Assembly: GCF_003184185.1 (NCBI RefSeq)
Contig: NZ_QHJG01000045.1
Span: forward strand, 1-28,202
Direction: 5' to 3'
Length of the DNA: 28,202 nt
Origin: Legionella qingyii
GTDB taxonomy: Bacteria > Pseudomonadota > Gammaproteobacteria > Legionellales > Legionellaceae
The notes beneath the pieces are model-generated. The model was not told where the DNA came from and searched no databases. It saw only the letters and a program-made list of their open reading frames with translations. Positions 1 through 10,897 of the stretch are shown piece by piece (position 1 is the first letter of the stretch; every line of letters starts with the position of its first letter). A program made the translations under genes and the position numbers.

Positions 1-62
1 GTTTCCGGAATCTGCGATCAAATGCGGCCGGAATTGGTGATCATTTCGCTCCGGAATACACA
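1..62. mobile_element. IS21-like element terminus (left edge of window)
   Basis: The first 62 bases carry three spaced copies of a CCGGAAT unit, two of them followed by a GATCA word (near 5-20, 28-43 and 51-57), and end in CCGGAATACACA. The last 61 bases of the window, read on the minus strand, show the same layout and spacing. Multiple short repeats at each end and a terminal CA are typical of IS21-family (istAB) elements. The body of the element would lie to the left, outside the window, so no transposase is seen. The boundary with native DNA is placed at about 62/63. The family assignment is from memory of such ends; the mirrored repeat itself is seen directly. Confidence 0.6.
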
Positions 63-867
63 AATAGTTCTTAAACGGGAAATTGAAGCAAATACGTTCT
101 ATGAAACGTTGAAAAAAGATGCACAAGCCGTGGCACAAAAAAAAGGTTTAACTTCGATTTCATTCGAAGAAGTATTAGAATATGGCGCTTACAGTTCAAA
201 AAATGATGAATTTGCTGAACGTATAAATCAAGCTAAAATGGAGGGTAGAAAATTAACCAGTCTTGATGTAGTGCAATGCCATATGCAAGGGATTATGTAT
301 CTTCCTCCAGAGACAATAGCGAAAAAAATACTAGCGTACTCCCGATTTATCCCCATAGGCAGTAACACATTTTTTAGCATGGAATCAGCTCTTTCTCGGT
401 TAAAAAACTCTAAGCTTATTGAATTAGTTAAAAATGGGAAATTAGATTCGTCAAATGCATTCGAAATAGATACAAAACTAGGTTTTAACCCAACGCTCGA
501 ACCATTAGTTAACCTACTGGTATCACCGCTTGGTCTAAAAATGATGAGAAAAAATTATATTTCAGGTTGGTTTTCAATCATCTATTTTAGCGAAGACTCT
601 CTTAAGTTAATCATATCCCCTCTAGGATTCAAGCTATTTGAAGATAACCACATCCAATCAATGGGTCAATTGGTTCATATTCACCCTTCCTACTACCACA
701 AACTATTCAGTGAGAAAGGATTAAAACTATTTACCGCAGGTAAGTTATTTGTTTCGGAATCTGGTATGTTACAAAATGCTCAAAGAGAATTTTTAGATCC
801 GGAGCAATTTGAACAACTATTTGAGAGCATTTCAGATCAAGGTAATACGCTTTCAGCAACCTTATAA
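22..867 (+). pseudogene. 5'-truncated repeat protein fused to IS end
   Basis: This is a 281-codon reading frame whose ATG and first 13 or so codons lie inside the IS21-like terminus; native coding sequence starts near base 63, so the true N-terminus is missing. The C-terminal half shows a degenerate repeat of about 35-38 residues built around S-P-L-G-L-K-hydrophobic, seen as SPLGLKMM, SPLGFKLF and SEKGLKLF. Repeats of this style, with a GL(K/Q)ALREG-like core, occur in large Legionella proteins, but that resemblance is from memory. There is no signal peptide or membrane segment. It was probably an effector or repeat-scaffold gene before the insertion. Function is unknown, and whether the chimeric frame is expressed cannot be told. 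Confidence 0.5.
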
Positions 868-970
868 TTGAATCAAACCGATACGAGTATACGAATGCCG
901 CATTCAAACAAATTGTTTCTGCTACACTTACAGCATGGACCTCTAACATAGCTAATAAGGAATAGCATTA

Positions 971-2158
971 ATGCAACTGAATGACCTTATTGAAATTTTT
1001 CGTTTACCTAAAATTACCATTAACTTAATGTGCGAAAAAACAATCGAAAATGACCCATTTTTTGCAAAAATAGTTAAAAACTACTATCAAGAGACACTGA
1101 AGCAACATAAAGCTTTCTTTTTTATTAAAAGAAATAAATATGGTGTAGCCCTTTGCAAATTACCTAAAACATTCAACGATTATTTTATGCAACTTGAAGG
1201 ATCTGCTCGTCGAAACTACAAAAAAGCGAATAAATTTGGATATTCTATGCAAAAAATTAATTTTAACGAGCATTTAGAAGACGTTAGAGAAATTTGGTTA
1301 TCAACACCTATAAGGCAAGGATTACTTCCACAATATATAATCGAAGGTTCAGTAAGATCTCACAATAATCCACCTTCATCTACTGAATACCATGATTATC
1401 CTTACTTCGGCATCTTTAAGGAAAGAAAATTAATTGCATATGCGTCGTGTTTTGTTGCCGGGGAACTTTGTCAAATCACAGAGATTTATGGCCATTTTTT
1501 ATTTCAAAAAGATGGACCTGTGCCAATGCTTATCATCGATATAGCCAGAGAAATCCTGAGGTCCTATCCAAATGTTAGATATTACAGTTATGGCAACTAT
1601 TTTGGCGCATCGAAATCAATGAGGCGTTTTAAGCGAAAATTTCTGTTTAAACCACATAAAGTACTATGGAAATTAAACTCTACCGACACTATGTTGATTT
1701 ATCGTCTGGATTTAACTGAGATGCCATCTGACATTTCGATTCATCAAGGAGATTTCTTTTTCATATCTGGAGTCAGCGAAATTTTTAATCATTTCATGAC
1801 ATTACTACTAAACTTAAACTTTTTTGAAGTACTTAAAACGTGCTTAAAAATACTTTCTGGCCGACGCATACTTTTTGGGGTGAAGTTAGGTAAAACAATT
1901 ATACAATCTGGATGGGCAAATATTGGATTTTGCAAATACTATGCTATCGAATTAAATAGTATTGCATTGGGAACATTATGGACTTCTCCAGCAAATCGAG
2001 GCCAGGGACTAGCTCCTGCAGCATTAAAGCACACAATTTTTCTACTTTATAAAAAAGGATTTAAACGTTTTTATATTGATACTACAGTCTCCAATCAAAA
2101 CGCTCAAAGGATGATTCAAAAAGTGGGTTTCGACCTTATAGATAAAAAAATCATATAA
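971..2158 (+). CDS. Tandem GNAT/FemAB-like acyltransferase
   Basis: This 395-residue protein has an AAGGA ribosome-binding site 8 bases before the ATG. The C-terminal 110 residues look like a GNAT N-acetyltransferase: a beta strand ending in LGTLWTSP, the acetyl-CoA pyrophosphate loop NRGQGLA, a helix, then an NxxAQRMxxKxGF motif. The N-terminal 230 residues look like a second, divergent acyltransferase fold, with RRNYKKANKFGY recalling FemAB/GNAT-type aminoacyl or acetyl transferases, and then a YFGIFKERKLIAYAS strand. Acetyl-CoA binding by the C-terminal half is well supported by motif; the substrate is unknown. It follows the truncated gene by about 100 bases and is probably transcribed alone. 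It could act on a small molecule, a protein or a cell-envelope precursor. Confidence 0.65.
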   Translation: MQLNDLIEIFRLPKITINLMCEKTIENDPFFAKIVKNYYQETLKQHKAFFFIKRNKYGVALCKLPKTFNDYFMQLEGSARRNYKKANKFGYSMQKINFNEHLEDVREIWLSTPIRQGLLPQYIIEGSVRSHNNPPSSTEYHDYPYFGIFKERKLIAYASCFVAGELCQITEIYGHFLFQKDGPVPMLIIDIAREILRSYPNVRYYSYGNYFGASKSMRRFKRKFLFKPHKVLWKLNSTDTMLIYRLDLTEMPSDISIHQGDFFFISGVSEIFNHFMTLLLNLNFFEVLKTCLKILSGRRILFGVKLGKTIIQSGWANIGFCKYYAIELNSIALGTLWTSPANRGQGLAPAALKHTIFLLYKKGFKRFYIDTTVSNQNAQRMIQKVGFDLIDKKII

Positions 2159-2343
2159 AATATTAAAGTGATGTTCAATCTCAATAAGATCGGATTTAGT
2201 TTGTTGTGCTACCTGCGGCCAATCTTGACGTGTTATATCCCATGAAATGTTCATTCCAAATCTGATTACAATGTGACTCAATATTTCAAATCAGTTAACA
2301 AAGAAGTATAATTGCCGCTTTTTTATTCACGGTGGTGATTGCG

Positions 2344-2916
2344 ATGACAATATTGGCTGTTTGTGGACCTATAGGTAGTGATTTTAAGGCGTTCAGTGAA
2401 CAATGTCATTCTCTATTAAATACAGAAAATACTCTATTGATTGATAGTTCTACTTATAAGTCGATCGATTTATTATTATCTGCGATTAAAAGTGCGCCGG
2501 GCGATATCATTATTTTTGGGGCTGATATTTTTCTAGATGGAAAATTACGTTCTAATTTTGATATCAAAGTGTTTCTTGAACTAGATTCAGACCTGTGTCT
2601 AAGTAATTATTTAAAATCATTCGATAAAAATGAATGCAATCTTGAAGAGCAACTAAATTACTATCTTACTCAGATTAAGCCTTTAAATGAACAAGTTAGA
2701 TTATCCGCCAAATATGCTGCTTTGCGCCGTCCACAAGCGAGTCCAAATGATAAATTAATTGAGTTGCTTATTAATGAAGACGATAAAACAATAAATAAAC
2801 ACCAAATTCTGTCTGCATCTTCTAAAGATATGTTCTGGAAACCTGAATCACAAAGTAAGCAAAGGGCAAGTTCTGAAAATACTGTTTCATTTGAATTTTC
2901 GCCGTTATCAAACTAA
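2344..2916 (+). CDS. Degenerate uridine kinase-like protein
   Basis: The protein has 190 residues from the ATG at 2344, which follows a GGTGGTG Shine-Dalgarno-like stretch; an in-frame GTG at 2332 is possible. The fold is recognisable from uridine kinase (Udk) landmarks. The N-terminal strand and loop read ILAVCGPIGSD where Udk has the P-loop GxSGSGKT. A central strand, DIIIFGADIFLDGKLRSNFDIKVFLE, matches the Udk segment that reads roughly VIVEGILLL..LRxLxDIKIFVD. YYLTQIKPLNEQ...SAKYAALRRP matches Udk (QY)LxxVxPMHEQFVEPSKxYAD. The P-loop lysine and threonine are absent, so phosphoryl transfer is unlikely. It is probably a diverged paralogue with a binding or regulatory role, or a decaying gene. 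The C-terminal 45 residues are polar and not part of the kinase fold. Confidence 0.55.
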   Translation: MTILAVCGPIGSDFKAFSEQCHSLLNTENTLLIDSSTYKSIDLLLSAIKSAPGDIIIFGADIFLDGKLRSNFDIKVFLELDSDLCLSNYLKSFDKNECNLEEQLNYYLTQIKPLNEQVRLSAKYAALRRPQASPNDKLIELLINEDDKTINKHQILSASSKDMFWKPESQSKQRASSENTVSFEFSPLSN

Positions 2917-2936
2917 TTAACGCCTATCTTAAATGC

Positions 2937-2982
2937 TGGCAGCTGTCTCTTGAGTACATTTTGGCTCAAAAACCAGCTGCCA
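2937..2982 (+). terminator. Hairpin after the uridine kinase-like gene
   Basis: TGGCAGCTG at 2937-2945 pairs perfectly with CAGCTGCCA at 2974-2982, and an inner TTGAG/CTCAA stem (2950-2954 and 2965-2969) sits inside. It lies 21 bases after the stop codon. No clear T tract follows, so it may be a weak or Rho-assisted terminator, or an mRNA-stabilising hairpin. Confidence 0.4.
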
Positions 2983-3162
2983 AATATCATTAAGCAGATT
3001 CACTCAACCTAAAAATCCGCTCCATAAGATTGCCAAAGCTGCCTTATTCTTATGCTACCTTATGACCTATGCGCCTAGAAGATTGGATTTTTATCAAATA
3101 CATTGAATAAATCGACATCGAGAAGTACAATTAAGACTCATTTTGATCTGGATAATACTAAT

Positions 3163-5091
3163 ATGACACATTCTCTTCCACAACCACTTCTTGAAGAAAT
3201 AGTTTCTCAATGTGAATCAATTGAAGAAATTAATAAAATGCTAAATGCAATTGTAGGGCCTGATGGACCTATTCCTGATGAAATAAAATGGGAACTAAAA
3301 AATAGATTAATCGAGATCGAATCGGTCCTTGAATTTAATGATTGGTGTTTGGAGTTCGTGCGTAGGCAAAAAGGAGTTAGCGCGTTTATATTGAATATTA
3401 TTGAAAATAGAATTTCGAATCCCCTGCAAAGACTCTCCACATTGTATTTATTACTTACTCAATATAGCCAGACCGCTCCACAGCAAAAGATTGGTCTCAA
3501 TATAGCACTCAATAAATTGATTGAACTTATAGGGTATAATATACCTGCAATTTCGAGTGAAATCATTAACGTACCGATTAATACACTTAAACCTTTTTTT
3601 AGTCCATCTAAAAGTTTGGTAGCAATTTCAGCTTTGTTTTATAAAGTGGGAATAATCGATAAATTAACCATAAAAGCTCAAGAAACTACGCTTAGTTTGG
3701 ATGAGTTTTTGTTTTATACAGCATTTGCTACTGCACAAGATATCATGACACTTCCAGAAAGGCCTTTAAACACCATCTCCCAAGCTATCACACTACATCC
3801 TGGCCTGCGAGAGGATAGCCAACCAAAAGATAGATATCAATACTTATTGCTTAAATACTCAATGGCGAAAGTTTACTTATTGAAATCGAACGCAGACAAC
3901 GACCTTTCTGTTGAATTGAGTCGTCTTTTGAACCAAGAGACGCGCAGTCAATTAGCTCAACATAATGCAGCACCCTATGCGTTACTTCCAGTTGATTATA
4001 TGGACGGACCTCTAATCAACATCACTAATTTAAGTTTGGCAAGAGCGCAATGGAATGGGTTGTATTTAGCAAGAACAAACATACTGAATGCCAGCTTAAT
4101 CGCATCACAATTATCGAATAGTCAACTACCGCACTCTATGTTGAACAATGTAACTCTTTCAGACTCACTTATTAATGGAAGTGATTTATCGAGTTCAAAT
4201 ATAAATAATGTTGATTTAACTCGTGGCTCGCTAATCGGCACGCGTATGCAAAAAGCCATGCTGTCTGGTCGCATAAGCTTTAATCATGCTGTTTTGGATG
4301 ACGCAATTCTTAGTAATGTATATTGTATTCCTAATAGCGAAATTGATTTTAGTCATGCCCGACTTAATAGAACTAATCTGGATCAGACCTCTTTTTCTAA
4401 GGTTAATGAAAGCTTCCCAGAAGGAAATCATATTAATTTTTCAAGAGCCAATCTCCAGCAGGCAACACTTACTCATGTTTGGTTGGAAGGCAGGAATGTG
4501 AACATGGAATACTCACGATTAGTTGATGCTAATGCAGGTGGCGCCCATTTAAAATATGCCAACTTAAAATACGCTGATATGAGAGGAATTAATCTATCTC
4601 ATGCTGATTTAAGTGGTGCTGATTTAAGTGGTGCAATACTTAGTGGCGCGAATTTAACAAATGTTCATTTGAAGAATACCAAACTAACCGGCGCCAAATT
4701 CCTGGATTTATCGCCAATGTCATTAGCCCAACCTACACCAGCTTTTATTGAGTTAGTGAGTAATTTAACTAATGAGCTTGATCGTTTAATGAATACATAT
4801 AGTAGTGAGCAACTAGAGGTCATTAACTTAATCGCTGCTCAGCAAATCAGAGAAACTGTTATGAACAGAGATGATTGGGACAATGAATCGAAGGCCGATT
4901 ATTTACAACGAGCTTTAATGCACCCAGTCTTCAAACATCAGAATATTATGAATCTACTCTATTCACATTCTATGAAGATGCTTGGTTTTCTAAGCGATCA
5001 AAACGGACTGTCTCCAAGCCAACAGTGTATAAAGAGTGCGCTGGATGAATTGGATAGTAATTATCAATTAACACTTGTGGAGCCTGTTTAA
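3163..5091 (+). CDS. Pentapeptide-repeat protein, effector-like
   Basis: The protein has 642 residues from the ATG at 3163; a TTG at 3103 would add 20 residues, and neither start has a convincing ribosome-binding site. Residues 1 to about 280 are predicted alpha-helical with no recognised domain. From about 285 to 515 the protein is a pentapeptide-repeat region of A(D/N)LXX units, degenerate at first (for example DLTRGSLIGTRM) and regular at the end (ADMRGINLSHADLSGADLSG). Such repeats fold as a right-handed quadrilateral beta-helix. The C-terminal 120 residues are helical again. There is no signal peptide or membrane segment. Pentapeptide proteins of this build are common among Legionella Dot/Icm candidates, where they serve as binding surfaces; the target cannot be told from sequence. 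Confidence 0.7.
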   Translation: MTHSLPQPLLEEIVSQCESIEEINKMLNAIVGPDGPIPDEIKWELKNRLIEIESVLEFNDWCLEFVRRQKGVSAFILNIIENRISNPLQRLSTLYLLLTQYSQTAPQQKIGLNIALNKLIELIGYNIPAISSEIINVPINTLKPFFSPSKSLVAISALFYKVGIIDKLTIKAQETTLSLDEFLFYTAFATAQDIMTLPERPLNTISQAITLHPGLREDSQPKDRYQYLLLKYSMAKVYLLKSNADNDLSVELSRLLNQETRSQLAQHNAAPYALLPVDYMDGPLINITNLSLARAQWNGLYLARTNILNASLIASQLSNSQLPHSMLNNVTLSDSLINGSDLSSSNINNVDLTRGSLIGTRMQKAMLSGRISFNHAVLDDAILSNVYCIPNSEIDFSHARLNRTNLDQTSFSKVNESFPEGNHINFSRANLQQATLTHVWLEGRNVNMEYSRLVDANAGGAHLKYANLKYADMRGINLSHADLSGADLSGAILSGANLTNVHLKNTKLTGAKFLDLSPMSLAQPTPAFIELVSNLTNELDRLMNTYSSEQLEVINLIAAQQIRETVMNRDDWDNESKADYLQRALMHPVFKHQNIMNLLYSHSMKMLGFLSDQNGLSPSQQCIKSALDELDSNYQLTLVEPV

Positions 5092-5187
5092 TAATCGACT
5101 CATTTCGATTGATCGGATCGTTTCTCTTTATCGGAACTTAAGGTTCATATGATACAACAATAGGTAGTGAATTTGAGTTTTGTATTA

Positions 5188-5350
5188 GGCCAAATGACCA
5201 GAGGTATCATCCCTTTTTTTAACAGGTTTTCGAATTCCTAACAGGCAAATTGTTTATATTGTGTCATTCCCGCGCAGGCGGGAATCTATCCATCAAGTTA
5301 GTTCATTACTTTGTTTGTGAAATGGATTCCGCCTGCGCGGCAATGACTCG
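5188..5350. repeat. 163-bp repeat with terminal hairpin, copy 1
   Basis: The right half is an inverted repeat: TCATTCCCGCGCAGGCGGGAATC at about 5264-5286 is complementary to about 5324-5346, around a loop containing ATTACTTTGTTTGT. The left half (5188-5263) is related to the sequence upstream of the second hairpin copy: both have GGCC, GACC, GAGGTATC, a T-rich run, TTTTCGA and AAATTGTTTAT in the same order and spacing. The repeat therefore extends beyond the hairpin. The right arm here has lost bases relative to copy 2 (25623-25785). The hairpin is of the GC-rich CATTCCCGC type found in many gammaproteobacterial intergenic regions. This repeat fills most of the 387-base gap between the pentapeptide gene and the phosphodiesterase gene. 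No gene was seen in that gap. Confidence 0.75.
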
Positions 5351-5478
5351 GATTATTAAAAACTCTTGTATTTAAAAAAAGGTGATACCTCAAGTCAAAT
5401 ACCTCAACCTATTTACTCTAGATTGTTTTGCTGTGCTTATCAGCCCAGCCTACATTTACTGTCGCGAAGTTGTATCTA

Positions 5479-6462
5479 TTATAAAGTTAACAGTATACCT
5501 TGCTCAGGTTTAATTAATTCTACGCCAATATCATTTTCCTGGGACAATTCGTTTATAACCTGTCTTCTTACATCGTCTTTAGAATTTGAAAAATCCGCTA
5601 ATTTGGGTTTGATGTGAGTAACCACAACGGGTAATCCTCGTAGTGAGTTTCTCAAATCTAAAGGGTCAACAATCGATGCCAATTGTCGCAATTCAGCCAT
5701 AAATAAGTTGGGTTTTAAATGGCCAAATAATTTGTTATCTGGTTGTGAGTTTAAAAATGAGCACTCCAGCATGATGGCATGAAGCTGCTTATTTCTTATG
5801 AGTGGCGCGATCTCGTTCCAAAGACGCTCCATGTTTGTCGATTTTTCAATGCGATCGGACCCTGTATCACCAAAATATAAGATATATTCAGTCTTATAGC
5901 GGATTAAAAAAGCGCTTGATGCCATTCCACCATGACTCAAAGGGAATACTTTGACGTGCAGATCCATATTAGGAACAGCAACCCACTCCAATAATGGCAG
6001 GGTTTGATAATGCTGATAATTCAAGTGCGGAATTGCTCCTTTATCGCCAAAATTCCCCCAAACAGACCAGTTAAAAACATTGTTTTGTAATGCCTGCATT
6101 GTTTCTTCGCGTGCCAAAATGGTTTGCTGTTCGCGCAATTCAGGTTGTGCGATCACAAGACCCATAAGATGATCAAGATGTGCGTGAGAAATGAGGTACG
6201 CTGGAATATGTTTTTGCAGTAAATCCTCTACATTTTTAGTACGCACTGACTGTCTATCGACTGCAACTTTAAGCCCATGCACCAAAGTTCCCCCATCAAG
6301 AGCCACATAATTTTCGCTCTCAATGGCCTTTAATAAATAGGCTGATAAATTTCCATCGTTTAAACCCCCATAGACTCCAAGAGGAATAATTTCGAAGACG
6401 GGTGCACAATATGCGGTGTGAGACAACAGAAAAATAAACATTGTAATCAATAAGTGGCGCAT
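5479..6462 (-). CDS. Class II 3',5'-cyclic-nucleotide phosphodiesterase, MBL fold
   Basis: This 327-residue protein has an N-terminal hydrophobic signal sequence (residues 1-19, FIFLLSHTAYC) that suggests export to the periplasm. The motif HAHLDH at residues 93-98 is the class II phosphodiesterase (PDE1/CpdP) version of the metallo-beta-lactamase HxHxDH metal site. Further probable ligands are H177 (LSHGG), D199 (YFGDTGSD) and H283 (VVVTHIKP). The spacing of these motifs and the LLISHAHLDHLMGL-like context fit PDE1, which hydrolyses cAMP and sometimes cGMP. The cysteine at the signal end is not in a good lipobox, so lipidation is doubtful. It is transcribed alone. A periplasmic cAMP phosphodiesterase would scavenge external cyclic nucleotides; action on host cAMP is only speculation. 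Confidence 0.8.
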   Translation of the reverse strand: MRHLLITMFIFLLSHTAYCAPVFEIIPLGVYGGLNDGNLSAYLLKAIESENYVALDGGTLVHGLKVAVDRQSVRTKNVEDLLQKHIPAYLISHAHLDHLMGLVIAQPELREQQTILAREETMQALQNNVFNWSVWGNFGDKGAIPHLNYQHYQTLPLLEWVAVPNMDLHVKVFPLSHGGMASSAFLIRYKTEYILYFGDTGSDRIEKSTNMERLWNEIAPLIRNKQLHAIMLECSFLNSQPDNKLFGHLKPNLFMAELRQLASIVDPLDLRNSLRGLPVVVTHIKPKLADFSNSKDDVRRQVINELSQENDIGVELIKPEQGILLTL

Positions 6463-6802
6463 GTGGATTTCCTATCAATGATTCGGGGATTTTTCTAGAT
6501 AATATAGTATTCAAGCTTATTTCAACCACTGTATTTACACGATGTGCAGCAGCACTAATTATTAAAGTGACTTTATGCACGTTTGCATAAGATCCTGGAG
6601 TGAAATAAATACCCTATGATTTTTATGTATATTCAGTTGATCATTATGATTAAATTAATAAAAACCTTTGGCATCAAGAATCAAATAGAGCAAGTCCGCC
6701 AGGAACGGACCACTTATATCGGTTTTTTAACAATGCCACTGGAGAAAAAGAGCGGTTGGTGCCCAAAGAACTACCGATCTTTTAATCCCAAACCACATTA
6801 AA

Positions 6803-6921
6803 CAGGACTTATGCCCCAAGGTCGAGGCAAAAAATGTTTTTAATGAGAAAGTTTAGAGATACTAAATGACCAAATTAAAAGCATTTTTTAACGAAGAAAT
6901 TGGGGTTTTCCGTAAGTCCTG
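6803..6921. mobile_element. MITE, copy A (119 bp)
   Basis: This element starts CAGGACTTATGCCCC and ends in the inverted form, GGTTTTCCGTAAGTCCTG. Inside, AAAAAATGTTTTTAAT and AATTAAAAGCATTTTTT form a second inverted pair, so the whole unit can fold as a long hairpin. It is near-identical over its core to copies at 10738-10860 and 22241-22364. It is flanked by ATTAAA on both sides (6797-6802 and 6922-6927), a possible target duplication. It is too short to encode a transposase, so it must be mobilised in trans. It lies in the 676-base gap between the phosphodiesterase and aminotransferase genes. The rest of that gap holds no gene that I can support. Confidence 0.8.
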
Positions 6922-7022
6922 ATTAAAATTAAATCTACTATTTGCATCTATAAGTGCCAGTCACTATGAGGGGTGTATTTGCTTCTTGGGTGTAGAAATT
7001 TTAAATGATATCCTTTCCTTCC

Positions 7023-7052
7023 ATTACACTCCTATTCTTGGATGAGTGTAGT
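7023..7052. promoter_or_regulatory. Inverted repeat upstream of the aminotransferase gene
   Basis: ATTACACTC at 7023-7031 is complementary, with one G-T pair, to GAGTGTAGT at 7044-7052, separated by 12 bases and lying about 90 bases before the aminotransferase start. It could be an operator or a leader hairpin; no regulator can be named. Confidence 0.3.
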
Positions 7053-7138
7053 GAGAAGTTACAACGCTGTTAGGTGGTGAATGAGGGAAAAATTTTCCTC
7101 TTTTCTGCAGGACGAAGAATCAAAAAGGAACTAACAAC

Positions 7139-8308
7139 ATGCTGAAAACGAGTCAAATGAGTGAAACCTTGCGTCAATCAGGTATTCGTGCGGCGAGCAC
7201 GGAGTGTGAAAAAATTGGCGGCATTAATTTAGGCCAGGGTATTTGTGATTTGCCTACCCCTGAGGTAATCAAACAAGCGGCTATACGTGCAATTGAACAG
7301 GAAAAAAATGTGTACTCTGCTTGTGAAGGAGTATTCAATTTACGTCATGCTATTGCCAATAAAATTCAAACGTTTAATAAAATCCCCGTTCACGCTGAAA
7401 CAGAGATTCTGGTGACCCACGGTTCTACGGGCGCATTTATTTGTGCGACGATGTCTTTATTTAATCCAGGCGATGAAGTTATTTTGTTTGAACCCTTTTA
7501 TGGCTATCACAAAAATATTTTGGAGCTGTATCAGGTTAATGTTAAAGCGGTGCCTATTAATTTACATGATTTGAGCATTCAAATCGAAGATCTTGAACAA
7601 GTGATTACTCCTAAAACTCGCGCGATTGTCCTATGCACACCATGTAATCCTTGTGGAAAAGTTTTTTCTGAGCACGAATTATTAGCGATTGGCGAAATTG
7701 CAGAACAATATAATCTAGCAGTGATCACTGATGAAATTTATGAATACATTACTTATCCTGGTTATAAACATGTGTCGTTTGCTCGTTTAAAAAACTTTAA
7801 AGAGCGCACGATTACGATTTCAGGATGTTCAAAAACATATAATATGACGGGATGGCGTTTAGGTTATGCTAGTGGTCCGGCACATGTAATTGCAAAAATG
7901 GCCTTGGTTCAAGATTTATTGTATGTGTGTCCTGCGACACCGTTACAACATGCGGCAATCGATGCGTTCAAATTACCAGAAAATTATTATCAAACAATGT
8001 GTCAAACCTATTTGGAAAAACGTGATCATACTGTTCGTGAGTTACGTGATATTGGCTTTGAAGTGACCGTTCCTCAGGGGGCATACTATATTATGGCTGA
8101 TTTTTCACGTATGGGTATTAAAGATGATGCCACCATGACACGCATGTTGCTTGAACAGGCCAAAGTTGCCGTGGTTCCTGGACGTTCTTTTTATTTAAAT
8201 GCCGAAAAAGGAAAACATGTATTACGTTTTTGTTATGCGTTGAGTAAAGAAAAAGTAGCTCAAGGTTTAAAACAGATAAAGCATGGCCTGGTTCCATGTC
8301 CTTCCTAA
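7139..8308 (+). CDS. PLP-dependent aminotransferase, class I/II
   Basis: This 389-residue protein has the usual length for an AspC/AAT-I-type aminotransferase, and AAGGA lies 12 bases before the ATG. Family marks in order are the substrate loop INLGQGICDLPTP, the YSACEGVFNLR segment, STGAF before the cofactor helix, CTPCNPCGKVF (the NPxG motif), VITDEIYEYI (the aspartate that holds the pyridine nitrogen) and SGCSKTYNMTGWRLGY with the Schiff-base lysine at K232. An arginine in LRFCYAL near the C-terminus would bind the substrate carboxylate. It transfers amino groups between an amino acid and a 2-oxo acid in the cytoplasm. The exact substrate (aspartate, aromatic, methionine-cycle or other) cannot be assigned. 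It is followed by its own terminator and looks like a single-gene unit of core-genome type. Confidence 0.85.
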   Translation: MLKTSQMSETLRQSGIRAASTECEKIGGINLGQGICDLPTPEVIKQAAIRAIEQEKNVYSACEGVFNLRHAIANKIQTFNKIPVHAETEILVTHGSTGAFICATMSLFNPGDEVILFEPFYGYHKNILELYQVNVKAVPINLHDLSIQIEDLEQVITPKTRAIVLCTPCNPCGKVFSEHELLAIGEIAEQYNLAVITDEIYEYITYPGYKHVSFARLKNFKERTITISGCSKTYNMTGWRLGYASGPAHVIAKMALVQDLLYVCPATPLQHAAIDAFKLPENYYQTMCQTYLEKRDHTVRELRDIGFEVTVPQGAYYIMADFSRMGIKDDATMTRMLLEQAKVAVVPGRSFYLNAEKGKHVLRFCYALSKEKVAQGLKQIKHGLVPCPS

Positions 8309-8339
8309 GACCTAGGTTGCATTAATAAGCATTTTCAGC

Positions 8340-8363
8340 AAGCAGAGGATCATTGCTCTGCTT
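8340..8363 (+). terminator. Rho-independent terminator of the aminotransferase gene
   Basis: AAGCAGAG (8340-8347) and CTCTGCTT (8356-8363) form an 8-bp stem with an 8-base loop, followed by TCTT. It begins 31 bases after the aminotransferase stop codon. Confidence 0.6.
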
Positions 8364-8440
8364 TCTTAAATAAATTATCTATTGGCATTTCGATGTACTT
8401 TATTAATTTTTATATAGATATTGAATAAGCGCCGCTTTGA

Positions 8441-10672
<2,232 letters not shown>

Positions 10673-10704
10673 TACTCGCAGGCTTTGAGCAAGATGTGAA
10701 CGAC

Positions 10705-10737
10705 ACTAATACTCTTGCTTACAAAAAGAGTATTAGT
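10705..10737 (+). terminator. katG terminator hairpin, interrupted by a MITE
   Basis: ACTAATACTCTT (10705-10716) and AAGAGTATTAGT (10726-10737) form a perfect 12-bp stem with a 9-base loop, 32 bases after the katG stop codon. The MITE starts at the very next base. The last five stem bases, TTAGT, are repeated on the far side of the MITE, so whatever followed the hairpin originally was pushed 128 bases downstream. Confidence 0.7.
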
Positions 10738-10860
10738 CAGGACTTCTAAAAACTCCAAGGTCGAGGCAAAAAATGTTTTTAATGAGAAAGTTTAGATAGA
10801 CTAAATGACCGAATTAAAAACATTTTTTAACGAAGGGATTGGGGGTTTTCGTAAGTCCTG
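10738..10860. mobile_element. MITE, copy B (123 bp), with 5-bp target duplication
   Basis: This copy runs from CAGGACTTCTAAAAAC to GTTTTCGTAAGTCCTG and has the same AAAAAATGTTTTTAAT/ATTAAAAACATTTTTT internal inverted pair as copies A and C. It is flanked by TTAGT on both sides (10733-10737 and 10861-10865), a clear 5-bp target-site duplication. It ends 37 bases before the trxC start, so any trxC promoter between katG and trxC must be in the element, in the short gap after it, or upstream of katG. Confidence 0.85.
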
Positions 10861-10897
10861 TTAGTATCAAATAAGTAACTATGTGAGAACTAAGATT

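Noticed and set aside
2042..2281. 79-codon minus-strand frame overlapping the end of the GNAT gene
   Set aside because: The upstream 40 residues look protein-like, but there is no ribosome-binding site, no family match, and half of it is antisense to the GNAT domain.
5262..5350. Hairpin considered as a CRISPR repeat or Rho-independent terminator
   Set aside because: Only one copy locally with no spacer array; its upstream homology to 25623-25696 fits a dispersed mobile repeat better.
5366..5617. 83-codon plus-strand frame over the 3' end of the phosphodiesterase gene
   Set aside because: Mostly antisense to a clear coding region; composition is that of a shadow frame.
6616..6801. 61-codon plus-strand frame upstream of MITE copy A
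   Set aside because: No ribosome-binding site, low-complexity start, no recognisable protein character; it stops at the MITE edge.
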